The notes under the pieces: model-generated
The model's input: the letters and a program-made list of their open reading frames with translations, nothing else
The model's database searches: none
What the model was told of the DNA's origin: nothing
Assembly (NCBI GenBank): GCA_001600095.1
Contig: BCIX01000001.1
Coordinates: forward strand, 7,093,198-7,157,197
Direction of reading: 5' to 3'
DNA length: 64,000 nucleotides
From: Bullera alba
Lineage: Eukaryota; Basidiomycota; Tremellomycetes; Tremellales; Bulleraceae
Shown here: in pieces, positions 62,133-64,000 of the stretch
Layout: each line of letters begins with the position of its first letter
Numbering within the stretch: position 1 is the first letter of the stretch
Program-made: the position numbers and the translations under genes

Positions 62133-64000
62133 ATGAGCAACAGTCAAGGTCCGAACTACACCAGTCTAACAATGTCATCGCCTGGCTCGAGCACGTCGAG
62201 TCAGAAACGGGCAACCTATACGAACAAGCTCTCTCTCGACTTTCTCCTTCACGCGACGCCATCCCCTCCCGCTAAGCGCAGCCGATCGACTGCATCAGTT
62301 ACGGTGTTCGCACCGAGTCGGACTCGACTCGACCGCCTGCCTCGAGATGTCCTCTCCGTGATTGCTCAGCACCTCGTCCTCGGTGATGAAGGTCCGGCCC
62401 GTGGCAGCAGGAGCAGGAACAGGCAACACCCCTCGGCACTCATCCCGCTTCTCCTCACCAACCGCGCCGTATACAACAAGATATCCTTCGAAAGCAATCC
62501 TCAGTTGTACAACGCGCTATTTAGGGGCACTTTCAACACTGCGGCCCTGGTACGACGATATCAGTACATGATCAAGCATCTCAGCATAGTCGCAGGTAGG
62601 GGCAAAAAGGTCTACGACCTGTTCAACGATCCCAGATCATGGGCGATAGATTACAAGTCTAGATGGGAACTGAGTCAGAGCATGAAGCGTGTAGTGCGCA
62701 ACGGCTCAATGGATATGAAAGCACCAGAGGTCAAGGAGCAAGTGACGGCGGATCTATGGACTATCTGGTTTGTCTTGACGGAGAATGGTGAGTGAGCTCT
62801 CCAGTGTGGCCGGAAAACGACTGACAAGGCTCCTGCAGACGGCAGAAACCTGGCATTTCTCGCTGAACAATGCAATCTTCAGGCGTGGATGAAGATCTAT
62901 CATCGAGACTGTATGCTGTTCGAGTCGATAGTCCCTGGATTGCCCAAACAAACAGGAGAGAATGCTCTCGGACTGTGGTGTGCGCTGTTGTCGGGATTGG
63001 GTGGGTGTTCACGAAGCGAGGAAAGGTTCGGTCGCTGACATCTCGCAGACTCGTTGAGCGAAGAAACAGATGCTCAGATCGACGAAAAGATCTTCGTCTT
63101 GCGTCCGTTTGTCTTTGCGTGCGCTAGGGTGAGTGATGTACCTGGAGAGGTCCGCCTCTGCTAACCTCGCGTTACAGTATGAGTTCACATATGGTCCATG
63201 GAGGGATAGAAAGCTGCCTCGCTGTGAAGCCAGCTGCACGGCGCACGGTGTGGACACATCGTCCAAATCCAAACCTCTCGACTACAAACGGTTCGGTTAC
63301 AGCTGGAAGAGATCGCCGCCACACTTTGTGCTGGGCTCATACCTGACATTCCTGCGCCTCCTCGAGCGACACCCCAGTCGAATGTCATTACAGCCTGGTT
63401 CCTCGATCTTCCTTCGTCCACCCAGTCAAACCCTGCTTGAGCCAGGACTCTTTTCGTCGACGCGCATACTCCCCTCCATATACCACGACAGGGAATGGCA
63501 GCGGGACACTGTGTGCCAGGACCCGCATGTTTCGCCTGGTCTACCGCCCCTGACGTTCATGGGCGATGTTCAGGGTTATTGGCGGGGCAGGATCTTCGTG
63601 ATCGACTTTGAGAAGTATAGGGAGATTCTGGGTGGCGACATCAGACTGCTGTACACCATGCCGTTCGCTCAACACGCCGTGGAGATGCAGTTGAAGGAAA
63701 CCATCATTCGGGTCAGGAAGGAGGACGTTGGGGGCAATGGATCGAGCTTGGATGCTGGATTCGATCCGGTAGTTCTCGGAGTGAACACGGAGGAGGGAGA
63801 GCAGGAGAGGGTGGAGGCCGGCTACGGGTACGAAGTCGTGCCAGTCACAGCTGGCATCTCAGATGAGGACGATGAGGAAGGGTGGACGAAGGAGATTCTT
63901 GTCAGCGGAATCGTGAGTCTCGTTGTCTTTCCTACAGACTTTCGGAGCAGGACTGAGCATCGATCCTCAGTCGCGGACTATCTGGGGTCAAGCTTTCCTC
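62133..64000 (+). CDS. F-box-like protein (3' partial)
   Basis: Probably a substrate adaptor of an SCF ubiquitin ligase, of a type common and variable in Tremellomycetes. The start is the ATG at 62133 (an in-frame Met at 62172 is an alternative). Exons are 62133-62787, 62839-63000, 63049-63128, 63178-63912 and 63971 onward, where the window ends without a stop. A disordered Ser-rich N-terminus of ~65 residues precedes the F-box-like helix RLDRLPRDVLSVIAQHLVLG and LIPLLLTNRAVYNKISF. Later parts are conserved-looking but unnamed: ALFRGTFNTAALVRRYQYMI, YEFTYGPWRDRKLP, DVQGYWRGRIFVIDFEKY and MPFAQHAVEMQLKETI. The F-box match is by pattern only, so it could be a divergent F-box or a related helical domain. 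Confidence 0.78.

Overview
The window is nuclear DNA of a basidiomycete fungus, most likely a Tremellomycetes yeast (Cryptococcus/Kwoniella/Saitozyma-like). The reasons are dense genes on both strands, many 38-65 bp introns with GTRAGT donors and YAG acceptors, Ser/Pro-rich low-complexity protein tails, and orthologues of typical yeast genes in basidiomycete form. The genus is not resolved. Exon joins are read by eye from reading frame and splice motifs and are predictions.

0-31 kb is mostly housekeeping. In order: ABD1 mRNA cap methyltransferase (5' end outside the window), SAD1/USP39 splicing pseudo-deubiquitinase (-), a 2,325-residue helical-repeat protein (+), a non-RD protein kinase (-), a membrane-anchored cysteine synthase-like protein (-), BET5/TRAPPC1 (+), FUN30/SMARCAD1 remodeller (-), RIB1 GTP cyclohydrolase II (-), a small unknown gene (-), a sniffer-type short-chain dehydrogenase (+), a small Cys-rich membrane protein (+) and a mitochondrial thioredoxin (-).

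30-38 kb is metabolic and transport: a siderophore-iron MFS transporter (-), cystathionine gamma-synthase (+) and a RAX1-like RGS-type membrane protein (-). The transporter has a TATA box and a perfect ATCWGATAA iron-GATA site in its 1.2 kb promoter.

38.8-50.4 kb is the accessory part and the most interesting stretch. Four tandem HxxxD (BAHD-like/trichothecene 3-O-acetyltransferase-like) acyltransferase genes share the same three intron positions and phases. They are followed by two tandem seven-TM protein genes with internal exons of identical length. All six are on the + strand and no PKS, NRPS or terpene synthase is present, so this is a lineage-specific duplicated block whose acyl acceptor is unknown.

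51.7-64 kb returns to single genes: an unknown single-exon gene (-), a RidA-family deaminase (-), DPH7 diphthine methylesterase (+), CDC9 DNA ligase I (-), and an F-box-like protein (+) running off the end. The 2.1 kb gap at 60.0-62.1 kb carries minisatellite-like repeats. I found no convincing tRNA, rRNA, transposon or CRISPR array.
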